Source: Thermaerobacter subterraneus DSM 13965
GTDB lineage: Bacteria > Bacillota > Sulfobacillia > Thermaerobacterales > Thermaerobacteraceae
DNA length: 64,000 nucleotides
Assembly: GCF_000183545.2 (NCBI RefSeq)
Contig: NZ_JH976535.1
Coordinates: 510,840-574,839 of the forward strand
Direction: 5' to 3'
Part shown: one piece after another, positions 8,506 to 17,174 of the stretch
Layout of the letters: every line of letters starts with the position of its first letter
How positions within the stretch are numbered: the first letter of the stretch is position 1
Made by a program: the position numbers and the translations under genes
Notes under the pieces: model-generated
Told to the model about the DNA's origin: nothing
Databases searched by the model: none
The model's input: only the letters and a program-made list of their open reading frames with translations

Positions 8506-9429
8506 GTGGGCGGAACGGCCACCACCTCGCAGGGCGCCGGCACGGGCCCGGGCGCCGGGGGCCCCGGAGGGCGGCCGGGGGCAGGGCCGCTCCAGGCGGG
8601 CCGGTTCGTCCAGGTGGCCTTCCTGGCCGCGGGAGCGACCCTGTTCAGCCTGGGGATCAACGGCTTTCTGGTGCCGGCGCGGCTGGGCGAGGGCGGCCTC
8701 AGCGGCGTCTCCTTGCTGCTGCACTACGCCACGGGCCTGCCCGTTTCGCTGCTCTACCTGCTGCTCAACATCCCCCTGTTCGTTTTCGGCTGGTGGGCCA
8801 TCGGCCGGGGGTTCATCCTGCGGACGGGCCTGGCCACCCTGCTGGTCACCCTGGCCCTGCGGCTGACGGAGGGCGTGGCCTTCCGGGTGGACGAGCCCCT
8901 GCTGGCCAGCCTGTACGGCGGCGCCTTCATCGGCTCGGGCATCGGGCTCCTGTTCCGGGCCGGCGCCAGCAGCGGCGGGATCGACATCGTCGCCCGGTTC
9001 CTCAAGGAGCGGTACGGGATCGGCATCGCCGAGACCTTCCTGGTGGCCGACAGCCTGGTGCTGGCAGCCTTCGCCCTGACCCTAGGGGCCGACACCGCCC
9101 TCTACTCCATCCTGGTGACCTTCCTGGGCGGCCGGGTGGCCGACGTGGTGCAGGAAGGACCCTTGCGGGCCAAGAGCGCCTGGATCGTCACCAGCCGGCC
9201 CCGGGAGATCGCCCGGGTGGTAACCGTCCAGCTGGGGCGCGGGGCCACCATCCTGCGGGCAACGGGCGCCTGGACGGGCGAAGAGCGGGCGGTGGTGCTG
9301 GTCGTCCTCAACCGCCGGGAGCTGGCCCGGCTCAAGCAGCTGATCCGCGAGATGGACCCCCAGGCCTTCGTGGCGGTGACCGATGCGGCGGAGGTGCTGG
9401 GCGAGGGGTTCCCGGCCGCCTGGTCCTGA
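8506..9429 (+). CDS. YitT family membrane protein (YitT membrane domain plus DUF2179)
   Basis: Protein of about 307 residues with an N-terminal Gly-rich lead, then five to six membrane segments (FVQVAFLAAGATLFSLGING, GLPVSLLYLLLNIPLFVFGW, LATLLVTLALRL, LYGGAFIGSGIGLLFRAGAS). The conserved ASSGGIDIVARFL motif of the family follows, and then a soluble C-terminal DUF2179 domain (SAWIVTSRPREIARVVTVQL ending FVAVTDAAEVLGEGF). YitT proteins are widespread in Firmicutes, and their transport substrate is not established. I placed the start at GTG 8506, preceded by AAGGGGG; an earlier in-frame start at 8380 would only add Arg-rich, non-conserved residues. Confidence 0.85.
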   Translation: MGGTATTSQGAGTGPGAGGPGGRPGAGPLQAGRFVQVAFLAAGATLFSLGINGFLVPARLGEGGLSGVSLLLHYATGLPVSLLYLLLNIPLFVFGWWAIGRGFILRTGLATLLVTLALRLTEGVAFRVDEPLLASLYGGAFIGSGIGLLFRAGASSGGIDIVARFLKERYGIGIAETFLVADSLVLAAFALTLGADTALYSILVTFLGGRVADVVQEGPLRAKSAWIVTSRPREIARVVTVQLGRGATILRATGAWTGEERAVVLVVLNRRELARLKQLIREMDPQAFVAVTDAAEVLGEGFPAAWS

Positions 9430-9540
9430 CAGGGTGCGAACGGGTGCGCGGCGTGGCGCGCTGTTGCCCCGGGAAGCCGCCGTTCCGCAGGGAAAACGCG
9501 TTTCCACAGTCTTGGCACGGCCCGTCCTTATTCACCTAAG

Positions 9541-9577
9541 ATGACGAAATCATTTCAAAAATGTTAAACTCCCCATA
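9541..9577 (+). promoter_or_regulatory. Promoter that would yield a leaderless mRNA
   Basis: An A+T-rich patch in very GC-rich DNA contains ATGACG (9541-9546), 18 bp, then TGTTAAACT with the -10 hexamer TAAACT at 9565-9570. The expected transcription start, seven bases on, is the A of the ATG at 9577. No ribosome binding site precedes that ATG. Together this points to a leaderless transcript. The same TAAACT element occurs before the cold-shock gene at 20802. Confidence 0.45.
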
Positions 9578-11861
9578 TGAACACCTCTGGAGGGTCGTCG
9601 CCCGGCCGGGTCCGGCAGGGCACGCCGGGTATGGGCGCGCCGGCCGTGGAAGCTCCGGCCCCGGCCCCAGATCCGGCCGGAAGCCACGGCGGAAGCCATG
9701 GCGGGCCCCACAATCCCGCCCGGCCGGAGGGGCCCGGGCGGGGCCGCCGCCTGCCGCCGGGCCTGCGCCTGCGGGCGGCGGGCGCCGTGCTGCTCGCCCT
9801 TCTGGTAGTAGGTCCCTTCTGGCGGCAGGCGGCGGGGGCAGCCGCCGGGGCGTGGGGCCCAGCCACCGGCATCCTGGCCGGCGGGGCCGGCCAGGATGCC
9901 GGTGGCGCAGCCGGCGCCGACCGGCCGGCCGGCGGGCTGCTGGCGGGCGCCCCGGCCGGCCGGGGTCCGGGCGGGCCCGGCGCTGGCGCGGGCAGCCAGG
10001 GGCTTGCCGCACCCCCCGCCGCGCCGCCGCCGGGGGGCGGCGGCGCGGCCAGCGCCCCCCCCCGCTCGCCCAGCCCCCGCCCGCCCACCGCCCGCCCCCC
10101 CTCCATCCGGCCCGGGGGGGCACCGGCCCGCGCGACGCCTTCGCCCGAGCCGTGCAGCAGCTGCTCTACCGACTCGAGCGGCTCGATCCGGCCCGCCTGG
10201 AGGGGGATCCCGCGGCCCTCGAGCTGGAACTGGCCACCCCCGAGATGCCGTTCGTCAACGTGCTGGTGCCGCGCCCGGTGCCGGCCGCGGCCCCGGTCAA
10301 GGTTCCGGGGCGGGTGGCCGCGGCGGGTTCCTTGAGCGGTGAGCCGCCTGGCGCCGCGCCATCGGGCGCCGGTTCCGGCGGGCCGGGTTCCGCCGGTGGG
10401 AGCCCGGGTGGCAGCGGGATCCCGGGCGCCGGCGGGACGGCCCCCGGCGATGGCGGCGACGCGGCGGGAGGGGCCACAACCGGCGGCCTCCGCCCGGGTG
10501 CGGCCGTCCTGCTGATCGCCTTCGGGCCCCGCTTTCCCGAAACGGTGGCGCATGTGATCGCCACGTGGACGGACCAGGGCAGGGTCCACGTCCAGGTCCT
10601 GGACGAGCGAGAGCGGGCCGCTCTCGCTGGCCTGCCACCCGCCGGGTCGGGGGCGGGCGGTGCGGCCGCGGTCGAACCGGGCGGGCAGGCACCTGCTCCG
10701 GGCGGGCCGGCTGCCCCTGACCCTGGGACGCGGGGGCAGGCTCCCTCGATCTCCCGGCCGGGCGGGGCGGCACAGGGTGCCGGGATGGGCGGCCCGCCAC
10801 CCGGCCCGGCACAGGACGAAGGGCGGGTGCCGCCCGAGCCGCCGGTGTCCTGGAGGGATCCGGCCCCCGGGTCGGCCCCGCCGGCTCCCCTTGCCCCTGG
10901 TTCCGCGGGCCAAGGTTTTGGAGGGTGGGCAGCGACCGGCACCGGCCAGCAGCCAGGGCCGGGATCCGGTGGGCCAGCGGCACCCGAGCCCACCCCGTGG
11001 CAGGCATCGCCCGCCGGAGGGGGGTGGGGACTGGCCGCCCTCTTCCGGGACGGGTGGGTTCTTCCCGGGGTTGACGGGCGGCCCCGGCTGGTGGTGGTGA
11101 CGGAGCATCACCTGGGGGGCCGGGACCCGTCGCTGCGCGTGACGCTGCTGGAACCATGGGGTGACCAGTGGGTGCCCGTGGGGTTCCTGGGATGGCCTGA
11201 ACCGCCGGCGGCGTCGGCCGTGCCCCGGGGTGTGGTGCCCGGCGGCTCGTTGGTCTTCGGGAGGCCGTCCGGCGGCGGGCCGCAAAACGGGTGGAGCCTC
11301 TTGGGGGGCAGCCCGGGGCCCAAGTCCCCCGGCCGCCCGCAGTCCGGGGTCGGGCCGGAAGACGGCGCCGGGATCGTCATCCGGCAGGTCCGCATGGCCC
11401 CTGACGGCAGCGGGCTCGATCTCGCCCTGAGTACCGGCGGCAGCCCCGTGCTGGTCACCCGGGACGGCCCGGCCCCCGGCCTGTGGGAGCAGCGCTGGAT
11501 CTGGACGGGGGACACCTACCGGCTGGCATGGAGCCGCCCGGTGGACCGGGCCTTGAGCGTGCTGGAAGCCTTCATTACCCTGGTAAGCCGGGGGCGGTGG
11601 GCCGAGGCCGCCGCCCTGGTGCGGCAGCAGGATGCCGCGGTGGCCGGTGCCGGCCGGGACCTGCTGGTCCAGCGGCCCCTGGGTCAGGGCTGGCGGGTGG
11701 AGGCGGTCGGGGGCAACTACGAGCGCGGCCCCCTGGTGGTCACCCGCAGCGACGGCGTGCGCATCACGGTGACTTTCACGGAAGAACCGGGCCCCGGCGG
11801 GCGGCTCGCGGTGCGCATCGCCGGGGTGGTGGCCCGGAGTCCCCAGCAGGCCGGCCCATAA
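9577..11861 (+). CDS. Predicted membrane-anchored hypothetical protein; reading frame disrupted near 10.06-10.12 kb
   Basis: The first part reads well in the frame of the ATG at 9577. A Gly/Pro-rich cytoplasmic lead is followed by one membrane helix (LRLRAAGAVLLALLVVGPFW) and an Ala/Gly/Pro linker. The second part reads well only in the frame one base earlier, from about DAFARAVQQLLYRLERLDPA (10130) to the TAA at 11861. It includes LRPGAAVLLIAFGPRFPETV, a long Gly/Pro linker and a C-terminal domain (LSVLEAFITLVSRGRW, VTFTEEPGPGGRLAVRIAG). The frames meet at homopolymers (nine C near 10057, runs of C and G near 10095-10121). One missing base in a run, in the assembly or in the genome, would explain this. 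It is followed by ychF. No family is recognised. An extracytoplasmic location is inferred from the single N-terminal helix. Confidence 0.5.
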
Positions 11862-12002
11862 GGGGCATCCGGCCGGGCAGGGTGGCCGGGTCCAGCCGCC
11901 CTGCCCGCCGCCGGGCCCGGAACGCCGCCGCGCCGCCGCGGAGGAGCGGGTGCGGACCCGCCGGCGGCGCACCAGCCAACTGCGAACCAAGGAGGCCCGC
12001 CC

Positions 12003-13073
12003 GTGGACATCGGTCTGATCGGCCTTCCCCAGGTGGGGAAGTCGTTGCTTTTCCGGCTGCTGGCCGGCGAGGGCCGGGGGGGTCCCGGCCAGGCGACGGT
12101 GGGCATGGCGTCCGTTCCCGACCCGCGCCTGGACCGCCTGGCAGCCCTCTACAAGCCCCGGAAGGTGACCCCCGCCGCCTTGCGGGTGACCGACATCCCC
12201 GGCGCCGTGCCGGGCGAGGACCGGGCGCGGTGGAACCGGTTCCTGGAAGCTGTGCGAGGGGCGGACGTGCTGGTCCACGTGATCCGCGCCTTCGGCGGCG
12301 GCTCCCTGCCTCACGTGCTGGGCGAGGTGGACCCCCTGCGGGATGCCCGCCTGATCCGCGACGAGCTGATCCTCACCGACCTGGCGACGGTGGAGAGCGC
12401 CCGCCAGCGGCTGGAGGCCACGCCGCCCCGCAAGCGCCGGCCCGACGACCAGGCCCTGCTGGAGCGGCTCCCGGAGATGCAGGCCTTGCTCGAACAGGAG
12501 CGGCCCCTGCGGGAGCTCTCCTGGACCGATGAGGACCTGCGCCTGGTCAAGGGCTTCGGCCTGCTCACCCTCAAACCCTTGGTGCTGGCCGTCAACGTGG
12601 ACGAGGGCCAGCTGCAGCAGGGGACCTTCCCGGGCGAGGAAGCCCTGCGCCAGGCGGCCGCCCAGTGGGGCGAGCCCCTCATCACCTTCTGCGGTCCCGT
12701 GGAAGCCGAGATCGCCGAGCTGCCCGCCGGCGAGCGGGAGGCCTTCATGGGCGAGTACGGCATCGGCGAGCCGGGCGTGGCGCGCCTGGCCCGGGCGGCC
12801 TATGAGGCCAGCGGGCTGATCAGCTTCTTCACCGCCGGGGAGGAGGAGGTCCGGGCCTGGCCCATCCGCCGCGGGCTGACGGCCAAGCAGGCGGCCGGCA
12901 AGATCCACTCCGACATCGAGCGGGGTTTCATCCGGGCGGAGGTGGTCGCCTACGAAGACCTGATCCGCCTGGGATCCATGGCCGCCGTGCGGGAGGCGGG
13001 TCTGCTGCGCCTGGAGGGCCGGGACTACGTGGTCCAGGACGGTGACGTGATCCTGTTCCGGTTCAACGTCTGA
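12003..13073 (+). CDS. ychF: YchF/Ola1 family P-loop ATPase
   Basis: An Obg-related P-loop protein that prefers ATP to GTP in characterised members and binds ribosomes. The 356-residue sequence has the G1 loop GLPQVGKSLL (residues 7-16; usual form GLPNVGKST), the switch region VTDIPGAV, LVHVIRAF, and a C-terminal TGS-like domain (FFTAGEEEVRAWPIRRGLTA, AGKIHSDIERGFIRAEVV, VVQDGDVILFRFNV), which is the family hallmark. The GTG start at 12003 is preceded by AAGGAGG. The usual NKxD specificity motif is degenerate (LAVNVDEG), as in this family. It is followed within about 14 bp by the TIM-barrel gene, so the two may be co-transcribed. Confidence 0.9.
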   Translation: MDIGLIGLPQVGKSLLFRLLAGEGRGGPGQATVGMASVPDPRLDRLAALYKPRKVTPAALRVTDIPGAVPGEDRARWNRFLEAVRGADVLVHVIRAFGGGSLPHVLGEVDPLRDARLIRDELILTDLATVESARQRLEATPPRKRRPDDQALLERLPEMQALLEQERPLRELSWTDEDLRLVKGFGLLTLKPLVLAVNVDEGQLQQGTFPGEEALRQAAAQWGEPLITFCGPVEAEIAELPAGEREAFMGEYGIGEPGVARLARAAYEASGLISFFTAGEEEVRAWPIRRGLTAKQAAGKIHSDIERGFIRAEVVAYEDLIRLGSMAAVREAGLLRLEGRDYVVQDGDVILFRFNV

Positions 13074-13087
13074 GCGGGGGAATGGGG

Positions 13088-14170
13088 ATGCGGGGCATCG
13101 TCACCTACGACCGGCGGGACCTACGGGTGCTGCGGGACATGGGGTTCCTGCCCGGCGGCGAGCGGATGGGGGCGGGGGAGGCGGGCGCCCGAAACCTGCC
13201 CTTTCCCCTCCACGTGTTCTACGAGATCAAAAGCGTGCTGGGCCGGGTCGAGCCGCCCCTCCCCGGGGCCCACAACATGATCAGCTGCTTTGGAGACAAC
13301 CGGGCGGTGGAGGCCGACCCCGGCCTGGCGGCCGTTGGTCCCGACGGCCTGCGGGCGGTGCGGGGGACCCCCTACTTCGACTGGGACTGGGTTTGCCCCA
13401 GCGAACCGGCCTACCGCCGGCGGCTGCTGGAGCTGGTGGAGCGAGCCGCGGCGGAGGGCATCGCGGGCCTGCGGCTGGACACGGTGAGCTTTCCCCGCGA
13501 AGGGTTTTGCCGCTGCCCCCGTTGCCGGGCGGCCCAGGCGGCCTCGGGGCTGGGTGAAGAGGAGTGGCGAGCGGCCACCATTGCCGGGTTCGTCCGGGAG
13601 GCCCTGGCCCGGGCGGGGGCAGGGCGGCCGCCGGCACCGCCCTCTGACCCGGGCGCGGGGTCCGGCCCGCGCCCCGGCCCGCGTCGAGGCCACCGGGACC
13701 GGCTGGACCCGGGGCAGGCGGCAGGGGACGGTTCCGCTTCCGCTGCGGGCGGGATCCTGCCGGGTCCGGCAGGCCGCCATGGCGGAACCCGGCCGGCGTC
13801 CTCACGGCCCCTGCTCTCGCTGACCCTCTACCCGGATCCCTACGGCGATCACCAGTTCCGGCGCTTCGGCGTGGACGTGGCCCAGCTGGCCCCGCTGGTC
13901 GACTTCTTCGTAGTGCCTATCTATGATCTCCACTACAGCACGACGTACTGGGTAGAAACCCTGGCCTGGGGTTTCCGTGACCTTCTGGGCGACACGCCCT
14001 TTGTGGTCGAGCTGTACGCGCTCAACGTGGACCGCAAGGCCCTGCTCAAGGCGGCTCGGGTGGCCGATGCCTACGCCGACGGCATCCTCCTGGCCTACGA
14101 GCGCGCCCCCGAGGCCCTGGCCGTGCTGGAGGAACTGGGCCCCACGCCGGCCCGCAGCCGCCTCGCCTGA
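13088..14170 (+). CDS. Putative TIM-barrel (glycoside-hydrolase-like) protein with Cys cluster
   Basis: Hypothetical protein of about 360 residues. Blocks typical of a GHL/GH-like (beta/alpha)8 barrel are visible: MRGIVTYDRRDLRVL, PYFDWDWVCPSEPAYRRRLL, EGIAGLRLDTVSFPREG, then LLSLTLYPDPYGDHQFRRFG, VDFFVVPIYDLHYSTTYWV and FVVELYALN. These resemble the 'putative glycosyl hydrolase-like' barrels found beside carbohydrate genes. After the LDTVSF strand comes FCRCPRCRAAQ, a C-x-C-x2-C cluster that could bind metal. A Gly/Pro-rich insert of about 60 residues interrupts the barrel near residues 180-240. I prefer the ATG at 13088 to 13082 because GCGGGGG then lies seven bases upstream. It follows ychF closely. 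The substrate is unknown. Confidence 0.55.
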   Translation: MRGIVTYDRRDLRVLRDMGFLPGGERMGAGEAGARNLPFPLHVFYEIKSVLGRVEPPLPGAHNMISCFGDNRAVEADPGLAAVGPDGLRAVRGTPYFDWDWVCPSEPAYRRRLLELVERAAAEGIAGLRLDTVSFPREGFCRCPRCRAAQAASGLGEEEWRAATIAGFVREALARAGAGRPPAPPSDPGAGSGPRPGPRRGHRDRLDPGQAAGDGSASAAGGILPGPAGRHGGTRPASSRPLLSLTLYPDPYGDHQFRRFGVDVAQLAPLVDFFVVPIYDLHYSTTYWVETLAWGFRDLLGDTPFVVELYALNVDRKALLKAARVADAYADGILLAYERAPEALAVLEELGPTPARSRLA

Positions 14171-14216
14171 GCACCGGGCGCCGCCGGTGGTGTCCCCGCT
14201 CCGGGCCGCCATCCTG

Positions 14217-14239
14217 CGCCGCCATGCCGAACGGCGGCG
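14217..14239. terminator. Hairpin between convergent genes
   Basis: CGCCGCC and GGCGGCG form a 7-bp stem with a 9-base loop between the barrel gene (plus) and the MFS gene (minus). No T run is present on either side, so a terminator role is only suggested by position. Confidence 0.3.
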
Positions 14240-14266
14240 ATCCACGATGAGGGGGCGGCGCCTCCC

Positions 14267-15775
14267 TTACCGGGTCGACGTCGCCACCAGACTTCCCGCC
14301 GCCGGACGCGCCGCCTCACCCGGCGCAGGGCCAGCCCCCGTCCCGTCGGCGCCGTCCGGACCGGCGTCTCCCGATTCCAGGCGGCGCAGGGCGCGGCTTC
14401 CCCAGAAGAGGGCGGCCAGCAGCAGCACCTCCACCGCGGCGTAGGGCAGCTGGGGATGGAGGCTGAACAAGAATCCCGCCAGCAGCGGGCCCGCCATCCG
14501 GCCGATGCTCTCGAAGGAGGCCTGGATCCCCAGGGCGGTCCCCTGGCCCAGCCGGGTCCGGCGCGAGACCAGGGTGGTCAAGGGCGGGCGAATCAAGGCC
14601 AGGGCCACACCCCACACCGCCACGGCCGCGCAGGCCTGCCAGACCCGCCCCGCCAGAAGCAGCAGGACGAAGGCCACAGCACCGGCCAGAAACCCCGCAC
14701 TGGAGGTCCGCGTCTCGCCCCAGCGCTCCATGGCCCGGCCCACCACGGTGAACTGGATGACGGCCGAGGCGATGCCCATCACCGAGAAGGCCAGCTGGTT
14801 GGCCGATTCCGGAGCGCCCATCCGTTCCATCAGGTAATACCCCAGCATGGAGAAGACGCTGGAACCGGCCATGGCGGCCACCAGGACCAGCCAGTAGCAC
14901 GGCGCCTCGGCGCTGGCGACGGCCAGCCGCAGGGACCGGGTGAGGGGCGGGCGCCGGCCGGCGGTCGCGGCCCGGGGCCGGGGCGCGGGCAGCACGGCGA
15001 TGGCCAGCAGGGCGGTCAGCAGGATGGCAATGCCCCCCGTCAGAGCCAGGCCGGAAAAGCCGTAACCCAGCGACGTGATGGGCACCCCCAGAAGCGGGCC
15101 CAAGACGAAGCCCAGGTTGCTGGACCCACCCATCAGGGCCAGGGAGCTGCCGCGGCGTTCGGGTGGCGTCAGGTCGGCCACCAGGGCCTGAGCAGATGGG
15201 AAGGTGGATGACGACAGCATGCCGCCCAGGAAGCGTACCAGGATCAGTACCGCCACCGAGTGGACGAAGGCCATGGCGATGAAGGACAGGCCGAAGCCGG
15301 TCATGCCCAGGATCAGCACGGGCTTGCGCCCGATCCGGTCCGAGAGCGACCCCCACACCGGGGCAAACAGGAACTGGGCCAGGGCGTACAGGGAGACCAT
15401 AAGGCCCATCTCCAGGCTGCTGGCGCCCAGATCCTGCGCAAAATAGGGCAGCACCGGCAGGACGATGCCGAAACCGGCCACCGTCAAAAACATGGTGAGC
15501 AGCAGGATGAAGAAGCCGTGGCGGGAGAGCTGTTCCTCCGCGGCCGGGCCGCCGCCGGCCGCCCCTTCCTCCGTGCGGGGGATCTCCCGCTGCGGCCGGG
15601 CCGTACCCGTTCGGGGCCGACCCGTCCCCAAGGCGGGCCCCGCCGGCCGGCCCCGAACGGCCACAGGCTCCCCCTGCGACCTCCCGTTGCCCGATGGGGG
15701 GCATCCGCCGGGGACACCCGGGGCAGGGGCATGGCCGGCACCGGGACCGGCCGGCGGGGGTGTTCGATCCGGCAT
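14267..15775 (-). CDS. MFS transporter, TetA/multidrug-efflux-like
   Basis: A major facilitator protein of 502 residues with about 12 membrane segments, from HGFFILLLTMFLTVAGFGIV to LLLAALFWGSRALRRLES. The loop 2-3 signature G-x-L-S-D-R-x-G-R-K is present as GSLSDRIGRKPVLILG, and motif C-like glycines are in GSSNLGFVLGPLLGVP, which supports drug/H+ antiport rather than sugar uptake. An Ala/Gly/Pro/Arg-rich N-terminal extension of about 85 residues and a C-terminal tail are not part of the fold. ATG at 15775 with TGGAGGT eight bases upstream. It lies 57 bp downstream of the SQR-like gene on the same strand, so they may share a message. The substrate cannot be told. Confidence 0.82.
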   Translation of the reverse strand: MPDRTPPPAGPGAGHAPAPGVPGGCPPSGNGRSQGEPVAVRGRPAGPALGTGRPRTGTARPQREIPRTEEGAAGGGPAAEEQLSRHGFFILLLTMFLTVAGFGIVLPVLPYFAQDLGASSLEMGLMVSLYALAQFLFAPVWGSLSDRIGRKPVLILGMTGFGLSFIAMAFVHSVAVLILVRFLGGMLSSSTFPSAQALVADLTPPERRGSSLALMGGSSNLGFVLGPLLGVPITSLGYGFSGLALTGGIAILLTALLAIAVLPAPRPRAATAGRRPPLTRSLRLAVASAEAPCYWLVLVAAMAGSSVFSMLGYYLMERMGAPESANQLAFSVMGIASAVIQFTVVGRAMERWGETRTSSAGFLAGAVAFVLLLLAGRVWQACAAVAVWGVALALIRPPLTTLVSRRTRLGQGTALGIQASFESIGRMAGPLLAGFLFSLHPQLPYAAVEVLLLAALFWGSRALRRLESGDAGPDGADGTGAGPAPGEAARPAAGSLVATSTR

Positions 15776-15832
15776 GGGTCAACCTCCAGAGCTCGCGGCA
15801 GGCTCCACCGGACAAATATTTCGGTACTCAAA

Positions 15833-17074
15833 CTATTTTAGCCGCGAAGGCTCCGCGGACCAAGAGGCCGGTCCGAACCACCCCTCCAGCCGCTCCCGTT
15901 CGAAGGCCAGCTTCTGGTCCAGAAATTCCCGGGAGGGCGAGGCCACTTCCACCCGCGGTGCAGGCCGGGCCAGGAACTCGCCGCGCACCAGGGTGGCTAG
16001 ACCGCCGCCTAGCTCCAGGAAGCAGTAGCCCTCGCCCCGGTACGGTTCCGGCGGCCGGCTGCCCGTCAGGGCCGCCGCGATGTGGGCCGCCGCCACCACG
16101 GCCTCTCCCTCGGCGAAGACGCCCGCCTTGGGCAGGGGCTGGCCGTTGGCCATGGCGATCTGGGTGCAGTCGCCGATGGCATACACCCGGGGGAACCGGG
16201 TTTGCAGGGTGGCGGGGTCGACGGCGATCCATCCGCCCCCCGGTGCCAGCCCGGCGGTCACGGCCACGTCGGGGATCCGGTGGGGAGGCACGGCCAGCAG
16301 CAGGTCGTAGGGCTCGGTCTCGCCCCCTTCGCCCACCAGGCGGCCCGGTTCGACCCGGACGAACCGGCGGTTCGGGTGGAAGTCGATCTGCCGCAGGGCC
16401 AGGCTGGACTCGATGGCCTGGCAGCCGGCAGGGCCCGCCACGGGCAGGGAGCCGGCCTGGGGCGTGAACACGGCGATGGAGAAGTTCGGCCGGCCGGCGG
16501 GCGGCTGGCCCTGGAGGCCGCGGCCGCGGAGGGCCTCGTCGACCAGAAGGGCCGCCTCGTAGGGAGCCGGCGGGCACTTGTAGGGCACTCCCAGGATGGC
16601 CACCACCACCCGCCCACCGGTCATGGTGGCCAGCCGGCGGCCGGCGGCCAGGGCGCCCTCCGGATCATAGAGGTTGAAGGCGCCGGGTGCCTCGAGCAGC
16701 CCTGGCACCAGGTCCGGCCGGGGCTGGGCGCCCAGGGCGACCACCAGGTAGTCCCACTCCAGCCGGCGGCGGTCCCCGGACCCCGGCCCGCCCGCCGGTT
16801 CCACCTCCACCCAGCGCTCCTCGGGGGCGATGGCCGTGATGCGGGCCTGCAGGTAGCGGACGCCCCGGTCGTTGAGGGCATGCTTGGAGCGGGTGGCCTC
16901 GTCGAGCCGGGTCTTGCCCACCAGCAGCCAGGTCTTGCGGAACCCCAGCCGGAAGGTGGGGTTGGGGTCGACCAGGACCACCTCATCCGCAGGGTCCAGG
17001 CGGCGGCGCAGTTCCAAGGCCGCCTTGATGCCGCCCCAGCCGCCGCCGGCGATCAGCACGCGCCGGATGGCCAC
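15833..17074 (-). CDS. FAD-dependent oxidoreductase, sulfide:quinone reductase / flavocytochrome-like
   Basis: Pyridine-nucleotide-disulfide-fold flavoprotein of 413 residues. FAD binding is shown by LIAGGGWGGIKAALEL at the N-terminus and by YAIGDCTQIAMANGQPLPKA near the C-terminus. The segment GVPYKCPPAPYEAALLVDEA contains the cysteine conserved in SQR and flavocytochrome c sulfide dehydrogenase relatives, and the C-terminus is amphipathic. The family passes electrons from sulfide or a related donor to quinone at the membrane. I chose the GTG at 17074 because GGGGGTGATC lies eight bases upstream; GTG 17092 is an alternative. Only one clear redox cysteine is present, fewer than in canonical SQR, so the substrate is uncertain. 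It lies upstream of the MFS gene and next to the PTS genes. Confidence 0.75.
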   Translation of the reverse strand: MAIRRVLIAGGGWGGIKAALELRRRLDPADEVVLVDPNPTFRLGFRKTWLLVGKTRLDEATRSKHALNDRGVRYLQARITAIAPEERWVEVEPAGGPGSGDRRRLEWDYLVVALGAQPRPDLVPGLLEAPGAFNLYDPEGALAAGRRLATMTGGRVVVAILGVPYKCPPAPYEAALLVDEALRGRGLQGQPPAGRPNFSIAVFTPQAGSLPVAGPAGCQAIESSLALRQIDFHPNRRFVRVEPGRLVGEGGETEPYDLLLAVPPHRIPDVAVTAGLAPGGGWIAVDPATLQTRFPRVYAIGDCTQIAMANGQPLPKAGVFAEGEAVVAAAHIAAALTGSRPPEPYRGEGYCFLELGGGLATLVRGEFLARPAPRVEVASPSREFLDQKLAFERERLEGWFGPASWSAEPSRLK

Positions 17075-17174
17075 CGTGATCACCCCCGTCACAGCGGCAG
17101 CCGGGTCCGGTCACGGGCTCCCGGCCGCGGGCTCCTCCTCTCGGCCTCACCTACAGGGTGCAAAAGGGCCGGTG

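Noticed and set aside
6118-8724. Long open frame on the minus strand across sufB and the Rieske gene
   Set aside because: It is the antisense of well-conserved genes in high-GC DNA; the protein is His/Gly/Val-rich and resembles nothing.
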